DNA of 64,000 bases from Marinobacter qingdaonensis (GTDB lineage: Bacteria; Pseudomonadota; Gammaproteobacteria; Pseudomonadales; Oleiphilaceae): assembly GCF_034555935.1 (NCBI RefSeq), contig NZ_JAYDCJ010000003.1, positions 2,294,001 through 2,358,000 on the forward strand. Direction: 5' to 3'. Below the pieces are notes generated by a model that did not search any database, had not been told where the DNA came from, and saw only the letters and a program-made list of their open reading frames with translations. How positions within the stretch are numbered: position 1 is the stretch's first letter; each line of letters begins with the position of its first letter. Positions 20,597 to 29,510 of this stretch are shown piece by piece. The position numbers and the translations under genes were made by a program.

Positions 20597-21520
20597 TCAG
20601 TCCCGGACCCGTTTGAGGATGTCGCCGTAGGCGTCAATCCGCCGATCTCTCAAATACGGCCAGATGCGGCGAACCGATTCCGAGCGGCTGCGATCGAGGG
20701 TCACGCTCAAGATGCTTTCGCTGCTGTCATCGGCACGGGCCAGGAACTCGCCCTGCGGGCCGCAGATGAAACTGTTGCCCCAGAATCGAATGCCCTCGGA
20801 GTGCCCGGACGGATCGGGTTCGGTGCCAACGCGGTTGGGCGCGACCACCGGCAGGTTGTTGGCCACGGCGTGGCCTCGCTGGACGGTGACCCAGGCGTCG
20901 AGCTGGCGCGCCTGCTCGTCCGGGTCGTCGGTGACGTCCCAGCCGATGGCCGTCGGGTAAATCAGGATCTCGGCCCCGGCCAGGGCCATCAGGCGGGCCG
21001 CCTCCGGGTACCACTGGTCCCAGCACACCAGAACGCCGAGCTTGCCCACGGAGGTTTCGATCGGCGTGAAACCGCTGCGGCCGTCGTTGAACTGGGCATC
21101 GCCAGGGGTGAAGTAGAACTTTTCGTAGAATCCGGGATCGTCCGGAATGTGCATCTTGCGGTACAGGCCGGCCAGCGTGCCATCGCTGTCAAACACCACC
21201 GCGGTGTTGTGGTAGACGCCGTTCATCCGGCGCTCGAAGATCGAGCCGACCAGTACGATGCCCAGTTCCCGCGCCAGCTCCGACAGCCGCTGACTGGTCG
21301 GGCCGGGAATGGGTTCGGCCAGTTCAAACACCTGGGTGTCCTCGGTCTGGCAGAAGTACAGGGTGGCGTGCAGCTCCTGAAGAACCACGAGGTTGGCCCC
21401 GCCGGCGGCAGCTTCGCGCACCAGCCTTTCCGTGGTCGCCAGGCTCACCGCCTTGTCGCTGCTGCAGGTCTGCTGGATGGCCGCCAGGTTCAGGGTCTGT
21501 CCGGGTTGTGTCGGGCTCAT
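20597..21520 (-). CDS. aguB: N-carbamoylputrescine amidase
   Basis: A 307-residue nitrilase-superfamily amidase that converts N-carbamoylputrescine to putrescine, CO2 and ammonia. The catalytic Glu-Lys-Cys triad is visible: E49 in VLQELHATLYF, K122 in YRKMHIPDDPGFYEKFYF and C166 in VLVCWDQWYPEAARLMAL. These blocks are typical of AguB. The frame is open back to 21595, but the ATG at 21520 overlaps the aguA stop by four bases (ATGA) and gives a normal start. It works directly after AguA in agmatine breakdown. Confidence 0.95.
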   Translation of the reverse strand: MSPTQPGQTLNLAAIQQTCSSDKAVSLATTERLVREAAAGGANLVVLQELHATLYFCQTEDTQVFELAEPIPGPTSQRLSELARELGIVLVGSIFERRMNGVYHNTAVVFDSDGTLAGLYRKMHIPDDPGFYEKFYFTPGDAQFNDGRSGFTPIETSVGKLGVLVCWDQWYPEAARLMALAGAEILIYPTAIGWDVTDDPDEQARQLDAWVTVQRGHAVANNLPVVAPNRVGTEPDPSGHSEGIRFWGNSFICGPQGEFLARADDSSESILSVTLDRSRSESVRRIWPYLRDRRIDAYGDILKRVRD

Positions 21521-22569
21521 GGTACGACGACTCCTGCCGGCAGCTGCATGGTGACGCAGTGCAGGCTGCCGTGCTGGCCGATCAGTGGTCGGCAATCAAT
21601 GGGAATCACCTCCCGGTCCGGGAACAGGTCGGCGACGATGGCAATGGCGTCGTCATCCTGGGCTACTCCGTACACCGGCAACAGGACGGCGTTGTTGATG
21701 ATCAGAAAATTGGCGTAGGTGGCGGGCAGCCGCTGGCCGTCGTCATCATAGATCGGATCCGGCCAGGGCAGTGCCGTCAACCGGTAGGGGCTGCCGTCGC
21801 GCTGGCGGAACTGATTGAGTTCCTCCTCCATGGCGGCCAGGGCGGCGTAGTGCTCGTCGTCCGGGTCGGGGCAGGCGACGTAGCAGATATGGTCGGGTGC
21901 GCAGAACCGGGCGAGGGTGTCGATGTGGCTGTCGGTGTCATCCCCGGCCAGGTAGCCGTGGTTGAGCCAGAGCATGCGATCGGCGCCGAGCAATTCCGAC
22001 AACAGCCGTTCGATGGCGGTGCGATCCTGCGACGGGTTGCGGGTGGGCGTTAGCAGGCATTCGCTGGTAGTCAGCAGGGTACCCTCGCCATCGGATTCGA
22101 TGGAGCCGCCTTCCAGCACAAAGTCCACCGGCTGCAGCGGGCAGCGCCCGAAGGCGCCGGCGTTGGCCAGGTGGCGATTCAGCGCGTCGTCCTTTTCCCA
22201 GGGAAACTTGCCGCCCCAGGCGTTGAACCGGAAATCCAGCAGCGTCGGGCCGTCATCGGTGTCCACGGTGATCGGGCCATGGTCCCGGGCCCAGGTGTCG
22301 TTGGCCGGCGCCGGCACCGAAATGACCCGTCCCGGCAGACCCTGCTGCTGGGCGAACTGGTTCAGTTCGTTCTGGAGCTCTTGGGCCCGGATGACGTGCT
22401 CGCAGCTGATCACCAGGTGTTCGAATCGAAGCACGGACCGGGCAATGGCCATGAATACCGGTTCGACCTGGTCGAGAAGTTCGGACCAATCGGTGCCCGG
22501 GTGGGGCCAGGTCAGCATTACGGCGCTCTGCGGGGCCCATTCGGCGGGCAGCATACGTCTGGATGTCAC
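21517..22569 (-). CDS. aguA: Agmatine deiminase
   Basis: A 350-residue guanidine-modifying enzyme (PPAD fold) that converts agmatine to N-carbamoylputrescine and ammonia. Landmarks are MLTWPHPGTDW, the DNDGP-like ARDHGPITV region, FVLEGGSIESDGEGTLLTTSECLL and the catalytic Cys338 in GSLHCVTMQLPAG near the C-terminus. The GTG at 22569 is preferred because AGG lies about ten bases upstream; an internal ATG at 22554 has no ribosome site. No transporter, arginine decarboxylase or aguR regulator is adjacent. Confidence 0.93.
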   Translation of the reverse strand: MTSRRMLPAEWAPQSAVMLTWPHPGTDWSELLDQVEPVFMAIARSVLRFEHLVISCEHVIRAQELQNELNQFAQQQGLPGRVISVPAPANDTWARDHGPITVDTDDGPTLLDFRFNAWGGKFPWEKDDALNRHLANAGAFGRCPLQPVDFVLEGGSIESDGEGTLLTTSECLLTPTRNPSQDRTAIERLLSELLGADRMLWLNHGYLAGDDTDSHIDTLARFCAPDHICYVACPDPDDEHYAALAAMEEELNQFRQRDGSPYRLTALPWPDPIYDDDGQRLPATYANFLIINNAVLLPVYGVAQDDDAIAIVADLFPDREVIPIDCRPLIGQHGSLHCVTMQLPAGVVVP

Positions 22570-22670
22570 TTTACAGCTACCTTAGATCGAGAAAACCGCC
22601 ATTCTATCCAACGGCCGGTGCAACGTCAGTCTCCTGACACAAATTTCAACACGACGCCTTCGTCGTTGCT

Positions 22671-22973
22671 TCAGCGGTTAGGCTTGAGCACCGCGTGCAG
22701 CACCCGATCCCGTTCGAAATAGACCACAAAGTTGCGGTAGTGCCACTGACTGATCGGGGGTTGGCCCACCGGGCCCCGGATCTCCAGCGGATCGCCGTAG
22801 GTGGCGCGCACCGAGGACTGGCTCATGCCGATCTTCGGAGTGCTAACGGCCTCGCGATCGGCCTGGGAGCCGACCGGGATGCTCAACTGTTCCGCGAGCA
22901 CCGAGGGTACCGAGGCCAGGGTCAGGCTGGCGGCCAGGGCCAGTGTGCCGAGCATGGTTTTGTTTGCTTTCAT
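22671..22973 (-). CDS. Small exported protein of unknown function (BamE-like look)
   Basis: A 100-residue protein with a clear signal peptide (about residues 1-27, ending SVPSVLAEQ). A short mature domain contains GMSQSSVRATYGDPLEIRGPVG and ISQWHYRNFVVYFERDRVLHAV. The pattern of a helix ending in a YGDP turn followed by WxYxxFxVYFExDRV resembles SmpA/OmlA (BamE) domains, but the protein is shorter and has no lipobox. The ATG at 22973 has GGGAG nine bases upstream. Function unknown. It stands alone between aguA and the PilZ gene, all on the minus strand. Confidence 0.75.
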   Translation of the reverse strand: MKANKTMLGTLALAASLTLASVPSVLAEQLSIPVGSQADREAVSTPKIGMSQSSVRATYGDPLEIRGPVGQPPISQWHYRNFVVYFERDRVLHAVLKPNR

Positions 22974-23082
22974 CAAATCGTCTCCCTTGAAAAGCCGGGG
23001 CCGTCCGAGACTGGGTCGGCAGCATATGGATAAAGCGTAATATCTTTAAAAGACTGGCAAAAGTCACCTGATTTCACAGAGT

Positions 23083-23670
23083 TTACTGCTTTTGCCGCTG
23101 GCGGATTTGCCACCGCATCACATGCCGGGCGATCTGCTGCCGGTCGGCATCCTGGATCCGGACAAATTCGGCGTGAACCCTCGTGGCGCCGCCGTTTGTG
23201 GGCTGGAGGTCCAACACCTGGGCGATGGCGTGGGGTTGGAACAGTTCGGGGGGCAGGGTCATGGTCAGGGCGAGGTGGTCGCCAATCTGCCAATCGGCCT
23301 GGTCGCTGGAGAAGGCGATGCCACCCTCGCTCAGGGTAACCTCCTGCCAGTCTTCCGGTTGCAACGGATTTTGCTCAAAGGCCATAATGCGCGCGAGCGT
23401 GTCGAGCTTGCCGTTCAAGGACTTGATCAGCCCGGTCAGCAGGCGGTCACGCTCGGCAAGACTGGCGAGTTGCGATCGGACATCCTGATCCAGTCGTCGG
23501 AACTCGGCCTTGAGGCTTTCCAGATGATCACCGTCCATGACCTTGTCCTCGGTGCTGACGGTGGTTGAGAGCTTGCGGACTTCCAGGCCAATTCGATCCT
23601 CGATACGGAAAAAATCCCGGCGTTCGGGACTGTTTTCCTCGGGCTCGTTCGGGGTGTTGGGTGACTGCAT
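23083..23670 (-). CDS. PilZ-domain protein
   Basis: A 195-residue soluble protein. The N-terminal RRDFFRIEDRIGLEV (17-31) and the later TLSEGGIAFSS look like the two conserved parts of a PilZ c-di-GMP receptor (RxxxR and a [DN]xSxxG variant), but they are separated by about 90 residues of coiled-coil helix (LKAEFRRLDQDVRSQLASLAERD). That resembles the atypical Pseudomonas/Xanthomonas PilZ proteins, so c-di-GMP binding is not certain. Several in-frame starts exist (23697, 23685, 23670); the last has GGAG eight bases ahead. It is divergent from the Lol operon. Confidence 0.8.
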   Translation of the reverse strand: MQSPNTPNEPEENSPERRDFFRIEDRIGLEVRKLSTTVSTEDKVMDGDHLESLKAEFRRLDQDVRSQLASLAERDRLLTGLIKSLNGKLDTLARIMAFEQNPLQPEDWQEVTLSEGGIAFSSDQADWQIGDHLALTMTLPPELFQPHAIAQVLDLQPTNGGATRVHAEFVRIQDADRQQIARHVMRWQIRQRQKQ

Positions 23671-23793
23671 CCTGGCTCCGGACATGTGAATTTTCATTGT
23701 TTGTAACAGTTTAGCAGCTTCCCGCGGCGCCGAAAGGCTGACACGGAAAGACCAGACCACGACAGACCCGAAGGAAGCGACAGGCGCCTCTCC

Positions 23794-25035
23794 ATGTTCA
23801 GACCCTTATCCTTCTATATCGGCTTGCGGTACACCGCGGCCAAACGTCGAAATCACTTCATTTCCTTTATCTCACTGACCTCCATGATCGGCCTGATGCT
23901 GGGCGTGGCGGTCCTGATCATTGTGCTCTCGGTCATGAACGGCTTCGACCGCGAGCTCAAGCAGCGAATCCTGGGCATGGTGCCCCATGCCGTGATCGAG
24001 GGATCCGGTCCCCTGCAGGACTGGGCCAGCGTTGATGAGCAGGTTCAGCAGCACCCCCGAGTGCTGGCGGCCGCGCCCTTCATTCAGGGCCAGGGTATGG
24101 TCACCGGCGGTGGCAACGTGCGCGGGGTCATGCTCAATGGCGTGCTGCCGGAACAGGAAAAGACCGTCTCCATCATCGAGAATCACATGATCGACGGCAG
24201 TCTGGACGACCTGGAATCCGGGGAGTTCGGCATCATCATTGGCCGGCTGATGGCCGCCAGTCTGCGCCTGAAGCTCGGGGACAAGGTCACGGTGGTGTTG
24301 CCGGAGGCATCGGTGACCCCAGCCGGTGTGCTGCCGCGCCTGAAGCGGTTTACCGTGAAAGGCATTTTCAGCGTTGGTGCGGAGCTGGATGGCAACTACA
24401 CCCTGATCCACATGGACGATGCCGCCAAGCTGATGCGCACCGGCGGCCGCGCCCAGGGCGTGCGACTGCTGGTGGACGACCTGTTTGCCGCCCCCAAGGT
24501 GGCGGAGCAGGCGGCGCGAACCCTGGAGGGGCGCTATTACATTTCGGACTGGACCCGCACCCACGGCAACCTGTTCCAGGCCATCCGGATGGAAAAGACC
24601 ATGATCGGTCTGCTGTTGATGTTCATTGTCGCAGTGGCGGCGTTCAACATCGTGTCGACCCTGGTCATGGTAGTGACCGACAAGACCGCGGACATCGCCA
24701 TCTTGCGGACCATGGGCGCGACGCCGGGGCGGATCATGCGGATCTTCATCGTTCAGGGCGCGGTCATCGGCGTGTTCGGTACTCTGATCGGCACCGGGCT
24801 CGGCGTCCTGGGTGCGCTCAACATCAGCGCCTTCATATCCTGGCTCGAGGGCGCCCTAGGCCACCAGTTCCTCAGTGCCGACGTGTACTTCATCAGCTAT
24901 CTGCCGTCCCAGTTGCAGTGGCCGGATGTGTTCATCATCAGCGGCTCAGGCCTGGCCATGAGTCTGTTGGCCACCATTTACCCCGCCTGGCGGGCGTCCC
25001 GGGTCGATCCGGCGGAGGCGCTTCGTTATGAATAA
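23794..25035 (+). CDS. lolC: Lipoprotein-releasing ABC transporter permease (LolC/LolE family)
   Basis: A 413-residue inner-membrane permease that extracts outer-membrane lipoproteins for LolA. It has the MacB-like topology: TM1 near residues 24-48 (FISFISLTSMIGLMLGVAVL), a large periplasmic domain (about 50-265), then three TM segments from about 270 (MIGLLLMFIVAVAAFNIVSTL), 316 and 375. The end YPAWRASRVDPAEALRYE is the FtsX-family signature. Only one permease is present; a lolE does not follow lolD. It could therefore be a LolF-type single permease that forms a homodimer. Its stop overlaps lolD by eight bases. Confidence 0.9.
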   Translation: MFRPLSFYIGLRYTAAKRRNHFISFISLTSMIGLMLGVAVLIIVLSVMNGFDRELKQRILGMVPHAVIEGSGPLQDWASVDEQVQQHPRVLAAAPFIQGQGMVTGGGNVRGVMLNGVLPEQEKTVSIIENHMIDGSLDDLESGEFGIIIGRLMAASLRLKLGDKVTVVLPEASVTPAGVLPRLKRFTVKGIFSVGAELDGNYTLIHMDDAAKLMRTGGRAQGVRLLVDDLFAAPKVAEQAARTLEGRYYISDWTRTHGNLFQAIRMEKTMIGLLLMFIVAVAAFNIVSTLVMVVTDKTADIAILRTMGATPGRIMRIFIVQGAVIGVFGTLIGTGLGVLGALNISAFISWLEGALGHQFLSADVYFISYLPSQLQWPDVFIISGSGLAMSLLATIYPAWRASRVDPAEALRYE

Positions 25036-25741
25036 TGAAGGTAACCCAAGCATGCAGCCATCCTCCGCAGTCATTGATTGTCGTCAGGTCACCCGTACCT
25101 ACAGCGAGGGCCCGGAAAAACTGACGATTTTCTCCGACATCTCGCTTCAGGTGGGCGCGGGCGAGACCGTCGCCATCGTCGGCAGCAGCGGGGCCGGCAA
25201 GACCACCCTGCTGAATTTGCTGGGCGGCCTCGACCGGCCGTCCTCCGGCCAGATCGCAATTTGCGGCAGCGACATTCATCGTCTGTCCGAGGCGGCTCGG
25301 GCCCGATTCCGCAACCGCCATCTGGGCTTCGTCTACCAGTTCCATCACTTGCTGCCGGAGTTCCCGGCCCTGGAAAACGTGATGATGCCCTGCGTGCTGG
25401 GCGGTATGAGCGTCAAGGACGCCCGAGCCAGGGCGGAAACGCTGCTGGACCGCGTCGGTCTGGGCCAGCGTCTGGGCCACAAGCCGGGGGAGTTGTCCGG
25501 CGGTGAGCGCCAGCGGGTGGCCATTGCCCGCGCCCTGGTCAACGAGCCGGAGTGCGTGCTGATGGACGAACCCACCGGCAACCTGGATGAGCAGACCGGC
25601 GCCGGGGTGAAGGCGTTGATCGAGTCTCTGCGGGATCAGCTGGGTATTGCCTTTGTCATGGTGACCCATGACATGACCATGGCACGGAGTCTGGGGCGGG
25701 TACTGCGCCTGGAACAGGGACGACTGATTCAGGAGGTCTGA
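25028..25741 (+). CDS. lolD: Lipoprotein-releasing ABC transporter ATP-binding protein LolD
   Basis: A 237-residue ABC ATPase powering lipoprotein release. Walker A is GSSGAGKT (52-59), the Q-loop is FVYQFHHLLPEF, the signature is LSGGERQR (157-164) and Walker B is CVLMDEPTGNLD. The LLPEFPALENV stretch is typical of LolD. The ATG at 25028 has GGAGG about nine bases ahead; ATG 25052 is an alternative. The gene ends 13 bases inside the convergent DUF2062 gene. Confidence 0.95.
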   Translation: MNNEGNPSMQPSSAVIDCRQVTRTYSEGPEKLTIFSDISLQVGAGETVAIVGSSGAGKTTLLNLLGGLDRPSSGQIAICGSDIHRLSEAARARFRNRHLGFVYQFHHLLPEFPALENVMMPCVLGGMSVKDARARAETLLDRVGLGQRLGHKPGELSGGERQRVAIARALVNEPECVLMDEPTGNLDEQTGAGVKALIESLRDQLGIAFVMVTHDMTMARSLGRVLRLEQGRLIQEV

Positions 25742-26274
25742 TCGGCGGGCTGCTTGCGCCGAAGGCGGGCGTGGCGTCGCACCCGCCAGTCGGACCGGAT
25801 CTTTCGGCGCCACAGGAACTGGATGATCAGATAGGCAATGCAGGCGGCCGCCGTACCCACGATCAGGGAGCCCAGATAAAGCGGAATGCCGATGTCCACC
25901 AGGCGTTCGCTGATCCAGGCCCAGGACAGCTGGAACTCGAAATTGAGGACCGGCCGGTCCAGGACCCAGGTGCCCACTTTGTAGCTGAAATAAAAGATCG
26001 GCGGCATGGTGATCGGGTTGCTGATCCAGACCAGGGCCACCGACAGCGGCAGGTTGGCGTTAAACCAGATGGCGAAGAAGGCGGCGCCGATCATCTGGAA
26101 TGGCATGGGGATAAAACAGAACCAGATGCCCACCAGGAAGGCGCGGGCGACGCTGTGCCGATTGATGTGCCACAGATTCGGCTCATGAAGGATATCGCCA
26201 AGAAAATGAAGCGATTTCATCGCTTTCACCTTCTCTGGTGTTGGCAGATAGCGTTTCATGAACTTCTTTGGCAT
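25729..26274 (-). CDS. DUF2062 membrane protein
   Basis: A 181-residue integral membrane protein of the DUF2062 family. It has LWHINRHSVARAFLVGIWFCFIPMPFQMIGA (in part) and ISNPITMPPIFYFSYKVG, with TM segments near residues 45-70, 75-100 and 135-165, and a basic C-terminus RRKIRSDWRVRRHARLRRK. The function is not established; the family is often found near lol or comEC genes. The frame is open to 26379, but MPKKFMKRYLPTPEKV at 26274 is the family start. It is divergent from comEC by about 80 bases. Confidence 0.85.
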   Translation of the reverse strand: MPKKFMKRYLPTPEKVKAMKSLHFLGDILHEPNLWHINRHSVARAFLVGIWFCFIPMPFQMIGAAFFAIWFNANLPLSVALVWISNPITMPPIFYFSYKVGTWVLDRPVLNFEFQLSWAWISERLVDIGIPLYLGSLIVGTAAACIAYLIIQFLWRRKIRSDWRVRRHARLRRKQPADQTS

Positions 26275-26355
26275 TGGAAGCTCTGCCTGTTGATCGCGTG
26301 TCGGGTCCGGTAGCAAGGAGGCTGCCGGCGAGTCGTTAAATCCGGAGGACAAGGA

Positions 26356-28806
26356 TTGTCCGAATTTCCCATCAGTCAAACCCGGCCCGTGCGGGCGCGC
26401 GGTTCAGTGGTCGCGGGCGTTATCGCCTTCTCTTGCGGCGTTATCTTACTGTATCGATTGTCGGTGTTGCCACCACCAGAGTGGTTCCTGGCGGGCTTTA
26501 TTACGGCATTTTGCATTGCAGTTGCGGTTGGCCGCGCTTTCGTCCGTCCGGTCGCCGGTGTGCTGGCGGCCTTGATGCTGGGGCTCGGCTGGTCCGCCTG
26601 GCAGGCCGAGGGCCGGTTGGCCGAAGTCTTGCCTGGCCACCTGGAGGGCCACAAAGTGGCGGTCTCGGGTTACGTCTGCAACATCCCGTCAGTTGGCCAT
26701 TTTCGCAGCCTCAGGTTCAGTCTCTGTGTTACCCGATGGCACCCGCTGGCGGACGAACCTTTCGGGGCAGGGCAACTGCCCGGCAAGCTCCGGCTGGCCT
26801 GGTACGGCAAGCAGCCACCCGTGCTGCCGGCGCACCGCCTGCGGCTGGAGGTGGTGCTGAAACGCCCCCATGGCACCCTCAACGACGCCGGATTCCGGTA
26901 TGAGGACTGGCTGTTTCGCAACGGGTTTCGAGCCACCGGCACGGTGCGGTCAGCCGGTTTCGACCCCGACGTTGGATGTGGGCTCCATTGCCAGTACCGG
27001 CGCACCCACCTGGCGGTGACCCGGTGGGTGACTAGCACCTTCGCAGAAGCCCGGCAGCTGCCGCTCGTCAACTCATTGCTGGTCGGCGATCGGGGCTTGC
27101 TGACCGACAGCCATTGGCAGGTGCTGAAAGCCACCGGTACCGTGCATCTGGTGGCCATTTCCGGCCTGCACCTGAGCCTGGTGGCGTTGGCTGCCGGCCT
27201 GATTGCCCGCCGACTCCTGGCGCTGGCTCCGGTGTCCTGGCTGGGTGAGCGGCGGCAGCGACAACTGCTCTTTGTCGCCATTGCCGTCGCCTGTCTTGTC
27301 TACGCCTTGATGGCGGGATTCACAGTACCGACCCGGCGGGCCCTGCTGATGGTGCTGGTGGGCGGCTGGGCGCTGTTGATGGCGCGCCAGAGTTCACCCT
27401 GGCAGGCCATTGCCGTGGCCATGGCCGGGGTCCTGATGCTGGATCCATTCGCGCCCCTGGACCCGGGGTTCTGGCTGTCCTTTGGCGCCGTGGCGGTGCT
27501 GATCCTGGCGTTTTCGGGCCAGCTTGAGCGCCCCGGCTGGCTAAGGAGCTTGTTGGTCGCGCAATTCGCCATTTTTGCCGGGCTCTGGCCGGTGCTTCAG
27601 TGGTTCGGGCAGGGCCAGCCGCTGGCCGGTATGGTCGCAAACCTGCTTGCCATCCCCTGGGTATCCCTGGTGGTGATGCCGGTCCTGATCGCGGGTGCCC
27701 TGGTCACGATGCTGGTGCCGGCATTGTCCGGGCCGATCGCGACCCTGTTCGATTGGGTGTTGGGCGCGCTCTGGCAGCTGCTGTCGGGTCTGGCTCAGGG
27801 GTCGCTGCCGGGTCTGGCGGCAACGCCGGCGGAGGTGGCGCTGCTGGCGGTGCTGGTGCTGATTCTGGTGCGCGTACCGGCACCGGGTGCGCGATTGCTC
27901 GGCGCCCTTGCCCTCGTGGCCTGGCTGGTGTCGCACCTGGGGTCGGCCGAACCGGCGCGCACCAATGCGTTCATCGAGCAGCCGGAGATCCGGATCTTCG
28001 ACGTGGGCCAGGGGCTGTCGCTGCTGGTGCGTCACCACGATCAGGTGCTGGTGTACGACCTGGGGCCCGCGGTTCCCGGTGTTTTTTCTGCCGTCGAGTC
28101 GACCCTGTTGCCGAACTTTCAGGCCCTGGGCGTCAGCCGCATCCAAACCCTGGTGATCAGTCATGGTGACAGTGACCACGCCGGCGACCTGGCCGCGCTG
28201 GTCCGCTCTGTGGCGGTCGATCGTCTGGTGTCGGGTGAGCTGCCCGAGGTTCGGTCGCAGTTGCCGGAGCCGGCCGGCTTTCCGCTTCAGGCCTGTCGGG
28301 AGTCCGTTGAGCCGCTGGGGGAACTCCGCATCAGCTACTGGCGGTCGGACCGGCCTGAAACCGCCAACGACGCCTCCTGCGTGCTTCGCATCGAACACCC
28401 GCCGACCCGCACCGAATGGATCCTGCCCGGGGACATTACTGCCCGGGTCGAGGCGGAGTACCTGGCGTTTTTGGCTGAAGACCCGCTGCCGGAGGCACCG
28501 CAGACCCTGGTGCTGCTGGCGCCCCACCACGGTAGCCGGACGTCGTCGTCGGCCCGCTGGGTCGCGGCGCTCAAGCCCGATGTGGTGGTGTATTCGGCCG
28601 GGTACCGACACCGGTTCGGGCATCCCCATCCGCTGGTCACCGGCCGCTATCGGGCCGCCAAGGCCCGCGCGTTCAGTACGGCCTGTTCCGGCATGCTGAC
28701 CTTGACGGTCGCGGACGAAGGGCTGGTGGTGGCCGAACAGCGTACAGCTTCACCCTTCTGGATTGGCTCGCCGGGGCAGGGCCGCGAGCGATGTCGGATA
28801 CCGTGA
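26356..28806 (+). CDS. comEC: DNA internalization competence protein ComEC/Rec2
   Basis: An 816-residue polytopic membrane protein forming the inner-membrane channel for single-stranded DNA during natural transformation. It has two N-terminal TM helices, an OB-like DUF4131 region (about 50-200), the Competence TM domain (about 225-500; contains VHLVAISGLHLSL) and a C-terminal metallo-beta-lactamase fold with H603-G-D605-S-D607-H608-A-G-D and LAPHHGSRTSS. The translation starts at a TTG (26356) preceded by GGAGG and AAGGA. No upstream ATG is available. No comEA or pilus genes are adjacent, but the position before exbB-exbD-msbA-lpxK is conserved in Pseudomonas. Confidence 0.93.
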   Translation: MSEFPISQTRPVRARGSVVAGVIAFSCGVILLYRLSVLPPPEWFLAGFITAFCIAVAVGRAFVRPVAGVLAALMLGLGWSAWQAEGRLAEVLPGHLEGHKVAVSGYVCNIPSVGHFRSLRFSLCVTRWHPLADEPFGAGQLPGKLRLAWYGKQPPVLPAHRLRLEVVLKRPHGTLNDAGFRYEDWLFRNGFRATGTVRSAGFDPDVGCGLHCQYRRTHLAVTRWVTSTFAEARQLPLVNSLLVGDRGLLTDSHWQVLKATGTVHLVAISGLHLSLVALAAGLIARRLLALAPVSWLGERRQRQLLFVAIAVACLVYALMAGFTVPTRRALLMVLVGGWALLMARQSSPWQAIAVAMAGVLMLDPFAPLDPGFWLSFGAVAVLILAFSGQLERPGWLRSLLVAQFAIFAGLWPVLQWFGQGQPLAGMVANLLAIPWVSLVVMPVLIAGALVTMLVPALSGPIATLFDWVLGALWQLLSGLAQGSLPGLAATPAEVALLAVLVLILVRVPAPGARLLGALALVAWLVSHLGSAEPARTNAFIEQPEIRIFDVGQGLSLLVRHHDQVLVYDLGPAVPGVFSAVESTLLPNFQALGVSRIQTLVISHGDSDHAGDLAALVRSVAVDRLVSGELPEVRSQLPEPAGFPLQACRESVEPLGELRISYWRSDRPETANDASCVLRIEHPPTRTEWILPGDITARVEAEYLAFLAEDPLPEAPQTLVLLAPHHGSRTSSSARWVAALKPDVVVYSAGYRHRFGHPHPLVTGRYRAAKARAFSTACSGMLTLTVADEGLVVAEQRTASPFWIGSPGQGRERCRIP

Positions 28807-28878
28807 CGCAACGGGTGTGGCCTGCGAGGGCTCCTATGCTAAAGTAGCGCGGCTTGTAAATTATCAGGGAGACCGAGC

Positions 28879-29505
28879 GTGTTCGAGCTGTTGAAAGCCG
28901 GTGGCATTTTGATGGTGCCGATTGTTGCATGTTCCATTCTGGCGCTGGCCATCATCATGGAGCGTTTCTGGACCCTGCGCGCATCCAGGGTGACGCCGTC
29001 CCACACCGTCAACGAGTTGTGGCGCTGGATCAAGAAAAAGGAACTCAACGGTCGCAAGCTCAAGGCCCTGCAGGGTTCCTCGCCCATGGGTCGGATTCTG
29101 GCCGGTGGTCTGCTGAATGCCAAGCACGGCCGGGAGATCATGAAAGAGAGCATCGAACACGAGGCCAGCCAGGTGATCCACGACCTGGAACGGTTCCTGA
29201 ACCCACTGGGCACCGTGGCCACCATCACGCCGCTGCTTGGCCTGCTCGGCACCGTCATCGGCATGATCAAGGTCTTTGCCGAAATCCAGCTGGCCGGAGT
29301 CGGTAACGCCGGTAACCTCGCGGGTGGCATCTCCGAAGCCCTGATCACCACCGCGGCCGGCCTGAGCGTCGCGATTCCAGCGCTGATCGCGCACCGGTAT
29401 TTCATCCGCCGGGTCGATGAATTGGTGGTTGGCATGGAGCAGGAGGCGATCAAGCTGGTCGAAGTGGTGCACGGAGATCGCGAAATCGACGTGGAAGGAG
29501 CCTGA
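28879..29505 (+). CDS. exbB: ExbB/TolQ-family proton channel protein
   Basis: A 208-residue inner-membrane protein with three TM helices (about 10-30, 105-130 and 150-175). The second and third carry VATITPLLGLLGTVIGMIKVF and GISEALITTAAGLSVAIPALI, the channel-lining blocks of ExbB/TolQ/MotA proteins. The GTG start at 28879 follows GGGAGA. It precedes exbD by five bases, then msbA and lpxK. A true TonB partner is not adjacent, so the complex may energise a distant TonB or act in the envelope. A second pair, tolQR, lies at 56.6-57.8 kb. Confidence 0.9.
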   Translation: MFELLKAGGILMVPIVACSILALAIIMERFWTLRASRVTPSHTVNELWRWIKKKELNGRKLKALQGSSPMGRILAGGLLNAKHGREIMKESIEHEASQVIHDLERFLNPLGTVATITPLLGLLGTVIGMIKVFAEIQLAGVGNAGNLAGGISEALITTAAGLSVAIPALIAHRYFIRRVDELVVGMEQEAIKLVEVVHGDREIDVEGA

Positions 29506-29510
29506 ACGCC

